64,000 nt of DNA from Amphibalanus amphitrite (taxonomy: Eukaryota; Arthropoda; Thecostraca; Balanomorpha; Balanidae), in NCBI RefSeq assembly GCF_019059575.1, contig NW_024882913.1, positions 106,840-170,839 on the forward strand, given 5' to 3'. Under the pieces are notes generated by a model. The model was not told where the DNA came from. It ran no database searches and worked only from the letters and a program-made list of their open reading frames with translations. Position numbers and translations under genes: made by a program. How positions within the stretch are numbered: the stretch's first letter is position 1; the number at the start of each line of letters is the position of its first letter. Shown here one piece after another: positions 1 through 10,762 of this stretch.

Positions 1-279
1 ATAAAATGACGCCTCGCCGGTCCTGCGGCGCGCGCGGCTCGGCGCGGCTGTAAAACGATTACCGATTTGGACTGTTACCAAGCGATGAGTGCAGTGGCAC
101 CTGCACACTGTCGGTCGGCTGTACTGAGAGCCGTGCTATTCTCTCTGGGATTGCGTATCGATTTCACTGTTCAGCGTCATAAACGAGCAGCTGGTGATGC
201 TGTGCGACTGGTGGACACGCCCGGGCAATACAGGCCCACTCAGAGCGGTCATAAACAATATCGATCAAGGGTAGTTCAT
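1..279. repeat. Left part of duplicated host segment (copy 1)
   Basis: This segment matches 17540-17818 essentially base for base at an offset of 17539. It ends abruptly at 279 where the large retrotransposon begins; in copy 2 the same sequence runs straight on into the homologue of 10003. The repeat may extend left of the window. An 81-codon open frame is present in both copies but has no recognisable domain, so I do not call it a gene. Confidence 0.9.
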
Positions 280-451
280 TCAAGCATTAACGGGACGTTG
301 AATCGTGATTAGCGGGCCGAGGTGACACGACGCGACACCGAGCCAGTGGGGTCCAGGGAAGGGGGAGGGGGAGGGGGGCGATAACGAGAAGGGTGGAGAA
401 GAACAAACAGAACCGCGGCGGCCCGCCGTGGTCGGCCGACAACACGCGCAG
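280..451 (+). repeat. Split direct repeat A1, proximal part
   Basis: Matches A2 from 9611 onward at an offset of 9331 until the hAT MITE at 452. The match resumes at 2185-2226, which pairs with 9783-9824. It opens with TCAAGCATTAACGGG, the first bases of the element. Confidence 0.9.
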
Positions 452-2176
452 TAGAGTTCTGCACGGCTGCAATTTTCCACAGCCTAGCCGCCCCGCAGCC
501 GTGGCTCCACAGCCACAGCCGCCCACAGCCGTGGCAAACTGTGGGCAGCCAGCCGTCAGCCGGCCGTGGATACTTTCAATGAAATGCAACCAAATAGTAT
601 ATAATAAGTTGTTTTTAGTTGAAACATATAGCCAAAAGCACATTGCAATGGGCTATAGATTCTCAAGCTCATGAAGCATCATGGTTAAGTGGTTGTGTAT
701 CTGGCTTTAGGCCAAAGGCCTGAAGCCTGATGCCCAACGCATGCCTACACAAGCCCTTGCAAGGGGTTAAGAAAGATGGGTAGGTAGGTACCTACATCAA
801 CAGAAAACATAAACAACGAACCAGAATAGAAGCACTAGCAGTGTAGACATCTAATGCCAAATCCTGAAGTATGGTTGTGGGACAGAACAACAGACCCTGA
901 TTGTGATGCTTTCATTATCAATGTTAGGCATGGAAAATGAAACTGAAGTTGATGGACTGTCAAACAGTGATTGTCTAGTCAAAACTCTTGCTTCTTTCTT
1001 ACCTTGCATATTTTCTGTGGTGTGATATGCCAGGCTTGAAGCAGCCTTCTGAGCAAGTCTCAAACTAATTTGATATGCAAGGCATCAAAACACTAGTGAG
1101 CAATGAGCATCCAAGAAAGAAAAACATTCATCTATTTTGATTTTTCCAAATAATGATCTTCGCTCAAATCCACAAGGACGTGCAAGCCACAATTGCCTCT
1201 TTAAATCAAAAATTTTACTTGAGTTTTAAATGACGTCAATAGCAAAGAAGTGGCAATAAATTGTTTTGTGTCACTATAAACAGCCATAAAAATTATAATG
1301 AATAAATTTTAATGCTATACAGTTAAAACTTGCTCTTAAACAAAGATTAGGTATCAAATTTTTACATTTTCAGAAAAAGACGTCATTTTGTTAGTAAAGT
1401 CAACAGCTCGCGTAAGAAATAATGTGTTCAGGGTTTTCACCGTCATGTGAATTACGTGTTCCGGGTTTTCACTATCATGTGAATTAACCGTAAGTAAGGT
1501 TCATGCTCACTTATAATCTAATTTCATTGGCTTCGTTGATCAGCATTTTCTGTTAGCGGTCACTCACACACCAGTTAGAACATAAAGCGCCAGTTTTATA
1601 TTATGTAATTGGACTTGCCGAAAATCCAGAAATACATCTAAGAGTTATTTTAGATAATATTTTATGAAGCCGTTACCTGCCTTTACCTAGGCGTGATTTC
1701 TTTTTCTATTACCTGGAAGAATTATTGAATGCTCGTCTTCAATAGCTGTAAGGTGCTCTCCTAATGACCAGGTGAGATTGATTTGAGAGGGATGTGACAA
1801 TGCAACATGTTGCATTTTCTGAAACTGTCAAGCTCTTGATGATGAAGGAACAATTGGTACCTATACCTAATTAGTATTCTGTACCAGAGTGCAAGCTCCC
1901 CTACAGCAAATGGTAAAACCATTACAGGTTTTCAAAGGCTTCACCACTTTCAATGTTGGTGGGCATCCTTTGCATGATTTTTACAGGCTAGACTGCTTAT
2001 CAGAATGTAAGATTAAGGATTTAAAATTTTATTTTTGAGTACTTAAGATTGAGCTTGAAATCTCACAGCCGTGGCCACAGCCGTAGCCGTGTTCTTGGAG
2101 ATATTTGCAGCCGCCCCGGCCCACAGCCGTGGGGCTGCAGCCAGCCGCGGCTGCAGCCGGCCGGTGCAGACCTCTA
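452..2176. mobile_element. hAT-type MITE nested in repeat A1
   Basis: A 1725-bp insertion with an exact 8-bp duplication ACGCGCAG at 444-451 and 2177-2184. Its imperfect inverted ends are TAGAGTTCTGCAC and the complement of GTGCAGACCTCTA. The ends are rich in subterminal CACAGCCGTGG motifs, typical of hAT elements, and the interior (600-2040) is AT-rich with no transposase frame. An internal segment at 683-745 resembles the long palindrome at 43624-43734. Confidence 0.87.
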
Positions 2177-2184
2177 ACGCGCAG

Positions 2185-2320
2185 TGTGAGCCGAGCCGCG
2201 GTGCACGAGGGGTGCGCGGAGTGTTTCTCGCGCGGCGCGCGCGACGAACGCGATATAAGTGCGCGGTTTGGTGTACGGAATAACAGGACAACATCAACGG
2301 AGCGACAGGAGACGGACGCA
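2185..2320 (+). promoter_or_regulatory. Distal part of A1, possible retrotransposon promoter
   Basis: Bases 2185-2226 finish repeat A1 (pair of 9783-9824). The following CpG-rich DNA contains a TATA-like GATATAAGTG near 2250. A promoter at the left end would fit the family, but this is inference. Confidence 0.35.
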
Positions 2321-2496
2321 GGATGACAGGTGGGCGCAGCGATAGGCTGCGGGGGGGAGGGAAGAATCTAGGTAGAACGGCCACGAGGAGACGGGATGGG
2401 GGGGGGGGGTGGGACCGTTCGACGGGCGCTATAGAAGTGGGCGTGACGGAGAGGGGTGGGTATCTAGTTGACCACGACACCGTGCGCCTAGAGAGG

Positions 2497-4190
2497 CCAG
2501 CATCTGTGGTCCCCGTCGTGCCATGGCCACGGCCGACGGGTGTGACCTGATCCGTATATGCCGTGTGCACAGGAGGACCTGGCAACTGTGGTCCCCGTCG
2601 TGTCATGGCCACGGCCGACGGGTGTGACCTGATCCGTACATGCCATGTGCACAGGATGACCTGGCAACTGTGGTCCCCGTCGTGTCATGGCCACGGCCGA
2701 CGGGTGTGACCTGATCCGTACATGCCGTGTGCACAGGAGGACCTGGCAACTGTGGTCCCCGTCGTGTCATGGCCACGGCCGACGGGTGTGACCTGATCCG
2801 TACATGCCGTGGGAACAGGAGGACCTGGCAACTGTGGTCCCCGTCGTGCCATGGCCACGGCCGACGGGTGTGACCTGATCCGTACATGCCGTGTGAACAG
2901 GATGACCTGGCAACTGTGGTCCCCGTCGTGTCATGGCCACGGCCGACGGGTGTGACCTGATCCGTACATGCCGTGTGAACAGGATGACCGGGCAACTGTG
3001 GTCCCCGTCGTGTCATGGCCACGGCCGACGGGTGTGACCTGATCCGTACATGACGTGTGAACAGGATGACCTGGCAACTGTGGTCCCCGTCGTGTCATGG
3101 CCACGGCCGACGGGTGTGACCTGATCCGTATATTCCGTGTGCACAGGAGGACCTGGCAACTGTGGTCCCCGTCGTGTCATGGCCACGGCCGACGGGTGTG
3201 ACCTGATCCGTACATGCCGTGTGAACAGGATGACCTGGCAACTGTGGTCCCCGTCGTGTCATGGCCACGGCCGACGGGTGTGACCTGATCCGTATATGCC
3301 GTGTGCACAGGAGGACCTGGCAACTGTGGTCCCCGTCGTGCCATGGCCACGGCCGACGGGTGTGACCTGATCCGTACATGCCGTGTGAACAGGATGACCT
3401 GGCAACTGTGGTCCCCGTCGTGTCATGGCCACGGCCGACGGGTGTGACCTGATCCGTACATGCCGTGTGAACAGGATGACCTGGCAACTGTGGTACCCGT
3501 CGTGTCATGGCCACGGCCGACGGGTGTGACCTGATCCGTACATGACGTGTGAACAGGATGACCTGGCAACTGTGGTCCCCGTCGTGTCATGGCCACGGCC
3601 GACGGGTGTGACCTGATCCGTATATGCCGTGTGCACAGGGGGACCTGGCAACTGTGGTCCCCGTCGTGCCATGGCCACGACCGGCGGGTGTGACCTGATC
3701 CGTACATGCCGTGTGAACAGGATGACCTGGCAACTGTGGTCCCCGTCGTGTCATGGCCACGGCCGACGGGTGTGACCTGATCCGCACATGCCGTGCGAAC
3801 AGGATGACCTGGCAACTGTGGTCCCCGTCGTGCCATGGCCACGGCCGACGGGTGTGACCTGATCCGTATATGCCGTGTGCACAGGAGGACCTGGCAACTG
3901 TGGTCCCCGTCGTGTCATGGCCACGGCCGACGGGTGTGACCTGATCCGTACATGCCGTGTGAACAGGATGACCGGGCAACTGTGGTCCCCGTCGTGTCAT
4001 GGCCACGGCCGACGGGTGTGACCTGATCCGTACATGCCGTGTGCACAGGACGACCGGGCAACTGTGGTCCCCGTCGTGTCATGGCCACGGCCGACGGGTG
4101 AGACCTGATCCGTACATGCGTGTGCACAGGAGGACCTGGCAACTGTGGTCCCCGTCGAGCCATATCTGGCCCGACGACGGGTGTGACCTG
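2497..4190. repeat. 82-bp minisatellite, about 21 units
   Basis: Tandem units recur every 82 bases; for example the CATGGCCACGGCC motif recurs at 2522 and 2604. Units differ at a few fixed positions (GTGCACAGGAGG versus GTGAACAGGATG, TGTCATGG versus TGCCATGG). Since 82 is not a multiple of three, long minus-strand frames across it merely rotate through the repeat. The array lies inside the retrotransposon, upstream of its RT. Confidence 0.93.
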
Positions 4191-4327
4191 ACACGTGACG
4201 TAAATCGCGAGTTCTACCCGGCAGGTAATGGTGCGAACTGATCCAGAACAGGCGGGCACGTGTAGGAGAGGGGCGGGCATCTGGTGGCCTCCATCGGGGC
4301 GCGGCGGCATTGGGAGAGACGGCAATT

Positions 4328-4699
4328 TAGTGGTGTCAATCGTAGCTTGAATCTGTGGAATTCCGATTTTGTCCAATGTCCAATTCGGAATTCGGTTGGA
4401 CAATGACGGCAGGCTTTGGACAACTTTGGACAATCATTGCTACACCTCAGCATTTTATAAAGCAATCGTGGTTAACACTGATTGGCGAATAGAAAGTTCA
4501 GCCTTTGAGATGATTAACACATTAAAGCTGCTAAAAATACAAAAGAAAAAAAAATAGATAACAGTGTTAAGTGTAAACTATTGCGTAGGTTTCGGACATC
4601 TTTGGACAAATGGTTGGCTTAAACATTTTGGACGGAAATCGACGTAAGCATTGGAATTGGACGGACATTGGACATACATTTCTGAAACTAACACCACTA
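4328..4699. mobile_element. hAT-like MITE, TAGTGGTGTC family (copy 1)
   Basis: Inverted ends TAGTGGTGTC and the complement of ACACCACTA enclose 372 bp with many TTGGACA motifs. It is related in inverted orientation to 47440-47794, which has a perfect 8-bp duplication. Here the duplication is degraded (GACGGCAA against GACAGCAT, 6 of 8). Confidence 0.7.
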
Positions 4700-5593
4700 G
4701 ACAGCATACGCCGAGGTGATAAAGACGAGGCGCCGTCAGCGAGGTGTTGTCGCGGCTGAGCAAATATTGGAGCTTACGACCGGTCGGGACGATAGCGGAG
4801 GGTGGGAGAGCAGAGCGGGAGAGTTTGAGGGCACGCAGCTGCGCGCTAAGACAAACAGGTCGGCCCTGCCGAGGCCCAGGGAGGGGAGATGGGGCGTTGG
4901 GAGCGGTCTCCAGCGGCGGCTGGGTTCTGGGGAGGGGCTGGTCATAACGGAGGGTGGGGGTGGGGGGGGGGGGGAAGGGAGATACCTACACTTGGCTGGA
5001 CATGTGCGTCGGGTAGGTCGAAATAGTCAGTGTCACTCTGCGGTGCAGTGATGGATTCCAGACTGGGTGTGTGCGCAGAATAGACCGCCCCAGTCAGTGT
5101 CACGCCGCCGTACAGAGATGCATTGTATGTCGGCTAGCCGGGTGCCCCGGGCGCCCCGATTTCGGCTGGCTTCGAGCGCTAGGCGGATTGATATGGTGAG
5201 TGTCACGCTGACGTGCCGCGGTGGTTCCCGGCTGGCTGTGTCGACTGCGGTCTTTTCCCAGGGCACGTATCAACAAGAAGGTTCATGTTAGACCGTTCCC
5301 AACGCTAAGTCGGAATGTAACTGCACAACTGCAGGTCGTCACTGTCCCGTCGCGGCGGCGGCCGCCGCTTGTGATACTGATGGGTCGGGCTTTCGAATGA
5401 GCCTGATCCGTACACCTGTCATATCCCTCGCCCGTGTGCGGCGTTCTGTTGCGTCTAGCGTGTGGGGAGGGGGTCAGTTGGACCCCCCCCCCCTCCCCCT
5501 GCCGTCCGGCTCCTGATTGGGCTGGAATGCCCAGGTCATCAGACCAGTTTCGGTCGCCAATGGGACGTCATTAAGCTCCGCCAAAGCGAGCCT
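4700..5593 (+). other. Retrotransposon body without recognisable gene
   Basis: GC-rich DNA inside the large retrotransposon, where a gag-like region would be expected. Frames are short and broken, with G and C homopolymers near 4962 and 5485. I see no zinc knuckle or other gag signature. Confidence 0.4.
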
Positions 5594-5871
5594 CAAGGAC
5601 GCATAGGTGGGCACGATCCGTTCCTCCGTTCCTCCGTTCCGGAACGCCGTTACAATTTTTAGGAACGGAGGAACGGACTCGTTACATTTTAAAAAGGGTA
5701 ACGGACCAAGTAACTTCCGTTACATTGGTTGTCCGTTCCTCCGTTACAGTCCGTTCCTTCGTTCCTCCGTTACTTTTCGTTGTTCGAGCGTTGATCTTTC
5801 AGCTAACCCACAGACATTAATGCAGCAGCGGAATAGTGGATTATTGAGCAGCCCTGACTTGAAGACGGAAG

Positions 5872-6235
5872 ATGGCCTCAGTGTACAGTGTACTGGCCTT
5901 CCGCAATGAGCCGGCGTTGCAGTATGTGTTCGCAAAGTTCAACACGGGCGTCCCTTCAAGCGCCTCAGTAGAGCGCAGGTTCTCAATGGGAAAAGATGTG
6001 CTACGTGCAAAAAGGGCTACCCTCTCAGAAAGTGGCAGCGGAACATCTTCAATTAAAGAGGGGGGGGGGGCACTGCCGACTCTTTGTCCCATTCTTTCCA
6101 TGCAACGCACATAGGGCTAATGTTAAAATGCCAAAATCAAAGGGGGCACGGTGCACCGGTGCCCCTCCCCCCCCCCCGTTCCGCCGCCTATGCTCTCAGA
6201 TGCCAACTTGGAACGTGTTCGTGAAGGGCAACGGG
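5872..6235 (+). pseudogene. hAT transposase C-terminal (dimerisation) fragment
   Basis: The frame from 5872 reads FNTGVPSSASVERRFSMG followed by KDVLRAKRATLS, the hallmark C-terminal block of hAT transposases (FxxxxxxPSSASVERxFS...L). The frame is interrupted at 6030 by a 163-bp insertion. After that insertion, LSDANLERV continues from 6193, and one further frameshift leads into FVKGNGHL. The catalytic N-terminal two thirds of a hAT transposase are absent. Confidence 0.85.
6030..6192. mobile_element. 163-bp hAT-like MITE inside the hAT transposase relic
   Basis: Flanked by an 8-bp direct repeat CTCTCAGA (6022-6029 and 6193-6200). Removing the insert and one repeat restores the transposase frame (ATLS-DANLERV). 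The ends are imperfect inverted repeats sharing GGCGGAAC / GGCAGCGGAAC, each followed by a G-run (complement at the other end). It is a third level of nesting: MITE in hAT in retrotransposon. Confidence 0.78.
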
Positions 6236-7078
6236 CATCTGGCCGGGGACAAGTGATGCGCATCAGTACCACCAGACGTTCCAAGCAAGGTTTAGTGTCA
6301 AATCAGTGTCCACTGTCTTGGTAGATTTGGTGGGCATTCCGCTTTCTCGGTAGGTTTAGTTTGTGTCAGAATGGTCTCAAAAATGTGTGAAATACCCAAC
6401 ATTTTAACGTTTTTTATTTTGCTGTAACGGAGTAACGGACTAAAAGAACTTCCGTTACATTATATGCAGAGGAACGGAGGAACGAGTAACGGAAGTCACG
6501 TTTTGAGGGAACGGAGGAACGAGTAACGAAGTTACAATTTTGAGGAACGATGCCCACCTATGCAAGGACGTCACCCCAAACGGCCGACTCGTCTCGTCTC
6601 GTCCCGGCCGGCGCCGGCTCTCCCCCAGCAAGACAGTGAACGCGACGGTTAGTGTATGTAGGTTGGACCACCGGCTGGAATGACTGGATCCGGTTATACT
6701 CTGACCACGTGGTGTGGGCGTCACATTTCTGTTGGCTTAGACCCGGCGTCGGCAAGGCGGTGTAGATGGCATTAACAGGGTCAACATGTCGCCAACTGGT
6801 CGGTGCGTGTGCATGTCATCGCGGCCTCGGTATGGTATCGATATAGACCTGGCGCAATAGCGGCGCCTGCCAGACATGCCAAGTTCAACGCGTATAGCCC
6901 AGCAGAAACGCAGCGCGGAAAACTCGCTGACTAGTGCTCGCGTCAAACGCGAAAGCCGGACATGAGGGGAATCTGTGGCCCCAGTGGTGCTATTTGCTTA
7001 CGGCCTGGGCGGCCGTAGCGGTGATAAAAGCTACACCGCCGACAAACCGACAAACAAGGGAAGGACCATGGCCTGGGA

Positions 7079-7399
<321 letters not shown>

Positions 7400-7674
7400 G
7401 GGGGGGTGCGGCGACATGGATAAGGGAACGTGCGGCCGAGCGGGCGGACGCGCGGAAAGACGACCTTGCGTGACTCATAACGCACACCGCGGCGCCGGCG
7501 CGGCGGGCCGGTCAGGCAAGTGCAAACAGCAGATAGCCCGGCACGGCAGGCTGTGGTACTGCGATTAAACAATCCTAGGCTTGACTTCGGGGGCGTATTC
7601 ATAATTAGACTCGTACATGATCCTACGCCGTCGACAGTGCAGAAGGGTGGAAGCCAAGCGACAGGCTGTGGAAA

Positions 7675-8617
7675 ATGGTCGATGCCAGAGAAACTGTCGT
7701 TGGGCGGTTCCGGCACGGGGCTGACATTGGATACCGCGGTGCGGCGCGGGGCCGTTTCGCGAAAAACAATCAGTCCGCCGAACGGCGCCGTGCCGGGGTG
7801 ACGGCAGCCATTCGGCGAGAGGTCGCGGACGGTACGGCACGGGGACCGTTCCGTGCTCCACCGCTGCCGAACATGATAGTGAACCCGTTGAGTGCGCGCG
7901 ATAAACCTAATGGCGAAGTGCGGCTCATTTTAGATCTATCACAGTCGAGATATGTCGGGGTCAACGCCGGGATAGACCCAGACGAGTTTCGTGTGACGTA
8001 CACGTCATTCGACGAGGCCGTGCGGTTGATTTTCCTAGCTGGAGGCGCCGGGACCTTGCTGTTCAAGACCGATGTTAAAATGCATTCAAACTTATACCTG
8101 TCCGGCCCGGCCAGTGGGCGCTACTGGGGTTCTGTTGGGACGGTTTAGGTACTATACTACCAGGTTTGTCTACCATTTGAGGCTAGAAGCAGTCCACGGA
8201 TTTTCAATGATTTTGCCACATGTTTGCGGCTATAAGTACCAGGATCAGACATCGGACGTGTATATACGCAATTATTTAGATGACTTCTTCGGGGTAGGGC
8301 GCGGAGGATCGGCCGTCCTGGGGTTCTGTTGGGACGGTTTACTATACTACCAGGTTTGTCTGCCATTGAGGCTAGAAGCAGTCCACGGATTTTCAATGAT
8401 TTTGCCACATGTTTGCGCCTATGTGTTCCAGGATCAGACATCGGACGTGTATATACGCAATTATTTAGATGACTTCTTCGGGGTAGGGCGCGGAGGATCG
8501 GACAGTGCCGACGTAGCGTATGCGAGACTGCGAGACATTTGTGCGGAAGTGGGCGTGCCGCTGGCCGAGAGGAAATGCGCCCCGCCATCAACACGGATGG
8601 AGCTTCTCGGGTTGTGA
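7675..8617 (+). pseudogene. DIRS/Ngaro-type reverse transcriptase, frameshifted, with duplicated catalytic block
   Basis: The frame at 7675 runs through the RT fingers: KPNGEVRLILDLS, a DIRS-type signature, then LFKTDVK, the first catalytic Asp region. It then shifts, and GFCWDGL, which follows in this family, is read in other frames. The catalytic motif NYLDDFF occurs twice because 8125-8318 is tandemly repeated as 8319-8501. Stops and shifts around 8145-8330 rule out a working enzyme. The role would have been copying element RNA into DNA. Confidence 0.85.
8125..8501 (+). repeat. 194-bp tandem duplication in the RT palm
   Basis: Unit 1 (8125-8318) and unit 2 (8319-8501) both start TGGGGTTCTGTTGGGACGG and end GCGGAGGATCGG, with a few substitutions and small indels. 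Each encodes the YLDD box. Confidence 0.93.
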
Positions 8618-8944
8618 TCGACATAGAAACAATGACCCTAGCGTTGCCAGACGCCAAGCTAATGGGCACCCACTACCCAGGAGTTACTAAAGACACTGCT
8701 CGGGCGACAGAAATGCACACAGCGGGAACTGCTGTCGGTGGTGGGACGTCTAGTGCACGCCAGCAAGTGCGTCCCGCCGGGGAGGGCGTTCATTAGACGC
8801 CTGCTAGATGCGGCGCACTCTCCTAGCGGACCGAACCGCCGGGTGCGGATCACGGCCGATGTACGGGCGGTTTACGGTGGTGGGCCACTTTTTGCTGATG
8901 TGGAACGGCATTTCCCCCCCTCCCGCCACCGGGCGAGTACGACC

Positions 8945-9442
8945 ACGGTATTGTGATGAACACGGACAGCTCACGTCGGGGGGATCGGGGCGTGGCACGG
9001 AGACGAATGGTGGATGATGGAGTGGCCCCACGAGCTGCAGTGTGACGCCGCGCCATCCATGACGTGGCTGGAGCTCATCCCCGTCATGGTGGCATGTTTG
9101 GTGTGGGGAGAGAGATGGGGCGGGCACCGCGTGCTGATCCGGTCCGATAACATGGGGGTGGTGGGGGTCTGGGGGAGGGGATGGTCGGGGTCGCCACTGA
9201 TTATGGCGCTGCTGCGTCAGCCCCTGTTCTGGACGGCGTTCCATGAGTTCGCTGTATCCGTCGAGTACGTGGCAACGAAAGAGAACGGCGCGGCCGACGC
9301 GCTCAGTCGGCACGACTTGACGCGGTTTCCGGCGGCTGCGGCCACAGGCGGGCCAGTGTCCGGTCCGGCCCCCATCATGTGTGGCGGAGTACCCACAGGA
9401 CCCGAGCCGTGGAACCCACGTGCTGACAGGTACCGCCTGTGA
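8945..9442 (+). pseudogene. DIRS-type RNase H domain
   Basis: NTDSSRRG near 8960 holds the first catalytic Asp. After a one-base shift in a G-run the frame IGAWHGDEWW continues to 9442. It shows WLELIPVMVAC, the IRSDNMGVVGVWG block and ENGAADALSRHD, the standard C-terminal RNase H signature of DIRS/Ngaro elements. It would degrade the RNA strand of the hybrid. The stop at 9440-9442 is only about 70 bp from repeat B1, leaving no room for a recombinase. Confidence 0.87.
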
Positions 9443-9513
9443 ACCCTGTGAACGGGACACGCGCGCATAATCTAGTATGAATACACATACCCTTGGTTCC
9501 TTTGGGGTGTTTG

Positions 9514-9610
9514 GCGGTGGCTCGCACAGAGCTGGAGGCGAAGATAAACCCGGGTGTTGACGGCCTTTCACAGCCAAACAGGGAGAGGAGTTGATCGGAG
9601 GACACGCTAA
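9514..9610 (+). repeat. Split direct repeat B1
   Basis: Begins GCGGTGGCTCGC and ends GGAGGACACGCTAA. It matches B2 (9903-10002), apart from a 3-base gap near the start, and abuts A2. Confidence 0.92.
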
Positions 9611-9824
9611 TCAAGCATTAACGGGACGTTGAATCGTGATTAGCGGGCCGAGGTGACACGACGCGACACCGAGCCAGTGGGGTCCAGGGAAGGGGGAGGG
9701 GGAGGGGGGCGATAACGAGAAGGGTGGAGAAGAACAAACAGAACCGCGGCGGCCCGCCGTGGTCGGCCGACAACACGCGCAGTGTGAGCCGAGCCGCGGT
9801 GCACGAGGGGTGCGCGGAGTGTTT
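9611..9824 (+). repeat. Split direct repeat A2
   Basis: A 214-bp copy of A1 without the hAT MITE; it pairs with 280-451 and 2185-2226. It directly follows B1, giving the B1-A2-B2 right end. Confidence 0.92.
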
Positions 9825-9902
9825 GCCCACCCACCATCCCCATCATCACCGTCCTGTCCTTTGTTCCCAACCGACCCTCGTCGTCCACCCGGGTTTGACG
9901 AA

Positions 9903-10002
9903 GCGGTGGCTCGCAGCACAGAGCTGGAGGCGAAGATAAACCCGGGTGTTGACGGCCTTTCACAGCCAAACAGGGAGAGGAGTTGATCGGAGGACACGCT
10001 AA
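9903..10002 (+). repeat. Split direct repeat B2, right terminus
   Basis: Copy of B1. Its final GGACACGCTAA ends exactly where host sequence CTGACTTTTTGG resumes. A 78-bp spacer (9825-9902) separates it from A2. Confidence 0.92.
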
Positions 10003-10348
10003 CTGACTTTTTGGCAAGTGTTTAATGGTCGGGATGGGCAGCTAGCATCATTATCTCTGGGCTTCCGCAACTGACATTATTACATTCATGCACCTCTCGT
10101 TCATTATCCAGGTCATCCTGGAAGCAGCCTATAGCCCAAAATTGACTACAGAGTGGGCCTACTCTGAAGGCAATTAGGAGCTTCCGTGATGAGCTAGTAA
10201 TAACCACATTCACACAGCAACCATACTTCGGAAGTGGATCCCAGAAATTAGTAGCCCCCTCCATGCGGCTAATCATGGCACCACCATACAGCCCCGTTAC
10301 ATGCGATACCCCTTTGTCGTGACCTATTGTGGGTCACGGAACTCTAAC

Positions 10349-10762
10349 CACCTCGGGAGTACGCCCGGAACATCTTCAATACCTCGGGAATCGCCCGGAA
10401 TATCTTGCCACCTCGGGAGTACGCCCGGAACATCTGTAACACCTCGGGAATCGCCCGGAATATCTTACCACCTCGGGAGTACGCCCGGAACACCTGTAAC
10501 ACCTCGGGAATCGCCCGGAATATCTTACCACCTCGGGAGTACGCCCGGAACATCTTTAACACCTCGGGAATCGCCCGGAATATCTTACCACCTCGGGAGT
10601 ACGCCCGGAACACCTGTAACACCTCGGGAATCGCCCGGAATATCTTACCACCTCGGGAGTACGCCCGGAACATCTTTAACACCTCGGGAATCGCCCGGAA
10701 TATCTTACCACCTCGGGAGTACGCCCGGAACATCTGTAACACCTCGGGAATCGCCCGGAATA
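10349..10762. repeat. 60-bp minisatellite, 7 units (copy 1)
   Basis: Each 60-bp unit is two related halves: CACCTCGGGAGTACGCCCGG and CACCTCGGGAATCGCCCGG with variable linkers. The period is a multiple of three, so several frames stay open (20-residue repeats), including a 224-codon frame at 10301-10975. Openness in more than one frame makes coding doubtful. Confidence 0.94.

Larger units (their letters stand above)
5602..6562 (+). mobile_element. hAT transposon relic with exact target duplication
   Basis: A 961-bp element with inverted ends CATAGGTGGGCA and TGCCCACCTATG, flanked by the 8-bp duplication CAAGGACG at 5594-5601 and 6563-6570. Both ends carry arrays of the subterminal motif GGAACGGAGGAACG. 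It keeps the C-terminal part of a hAT transposase, so it is an internally deleted copy of an autonomous hAT. It sits inside the large retrotransposon and is itself hit by a smaller MITE. Confidence 0.9.

Noticed and set aside
67..312. 81-codon frame at the window start, repeated at 17606
   Set aside because: Present in both duplicates only because the DNA is duplicated; its tail changes at the insertion point and no domain is visible.
2603..4006. Series of 139-codon minus-strand frames
   Set aside because: They are successive translations of the 82-bp minisatellite in rotating frames; no start, domain or codon bias.
2497..4190. CRISPR-like array
   Set aside because: Units are contiguous 82-bp repeats without unique spacers, in eukaryotic DNA. 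The same holds for the 60-bp and 93-bp repeats.
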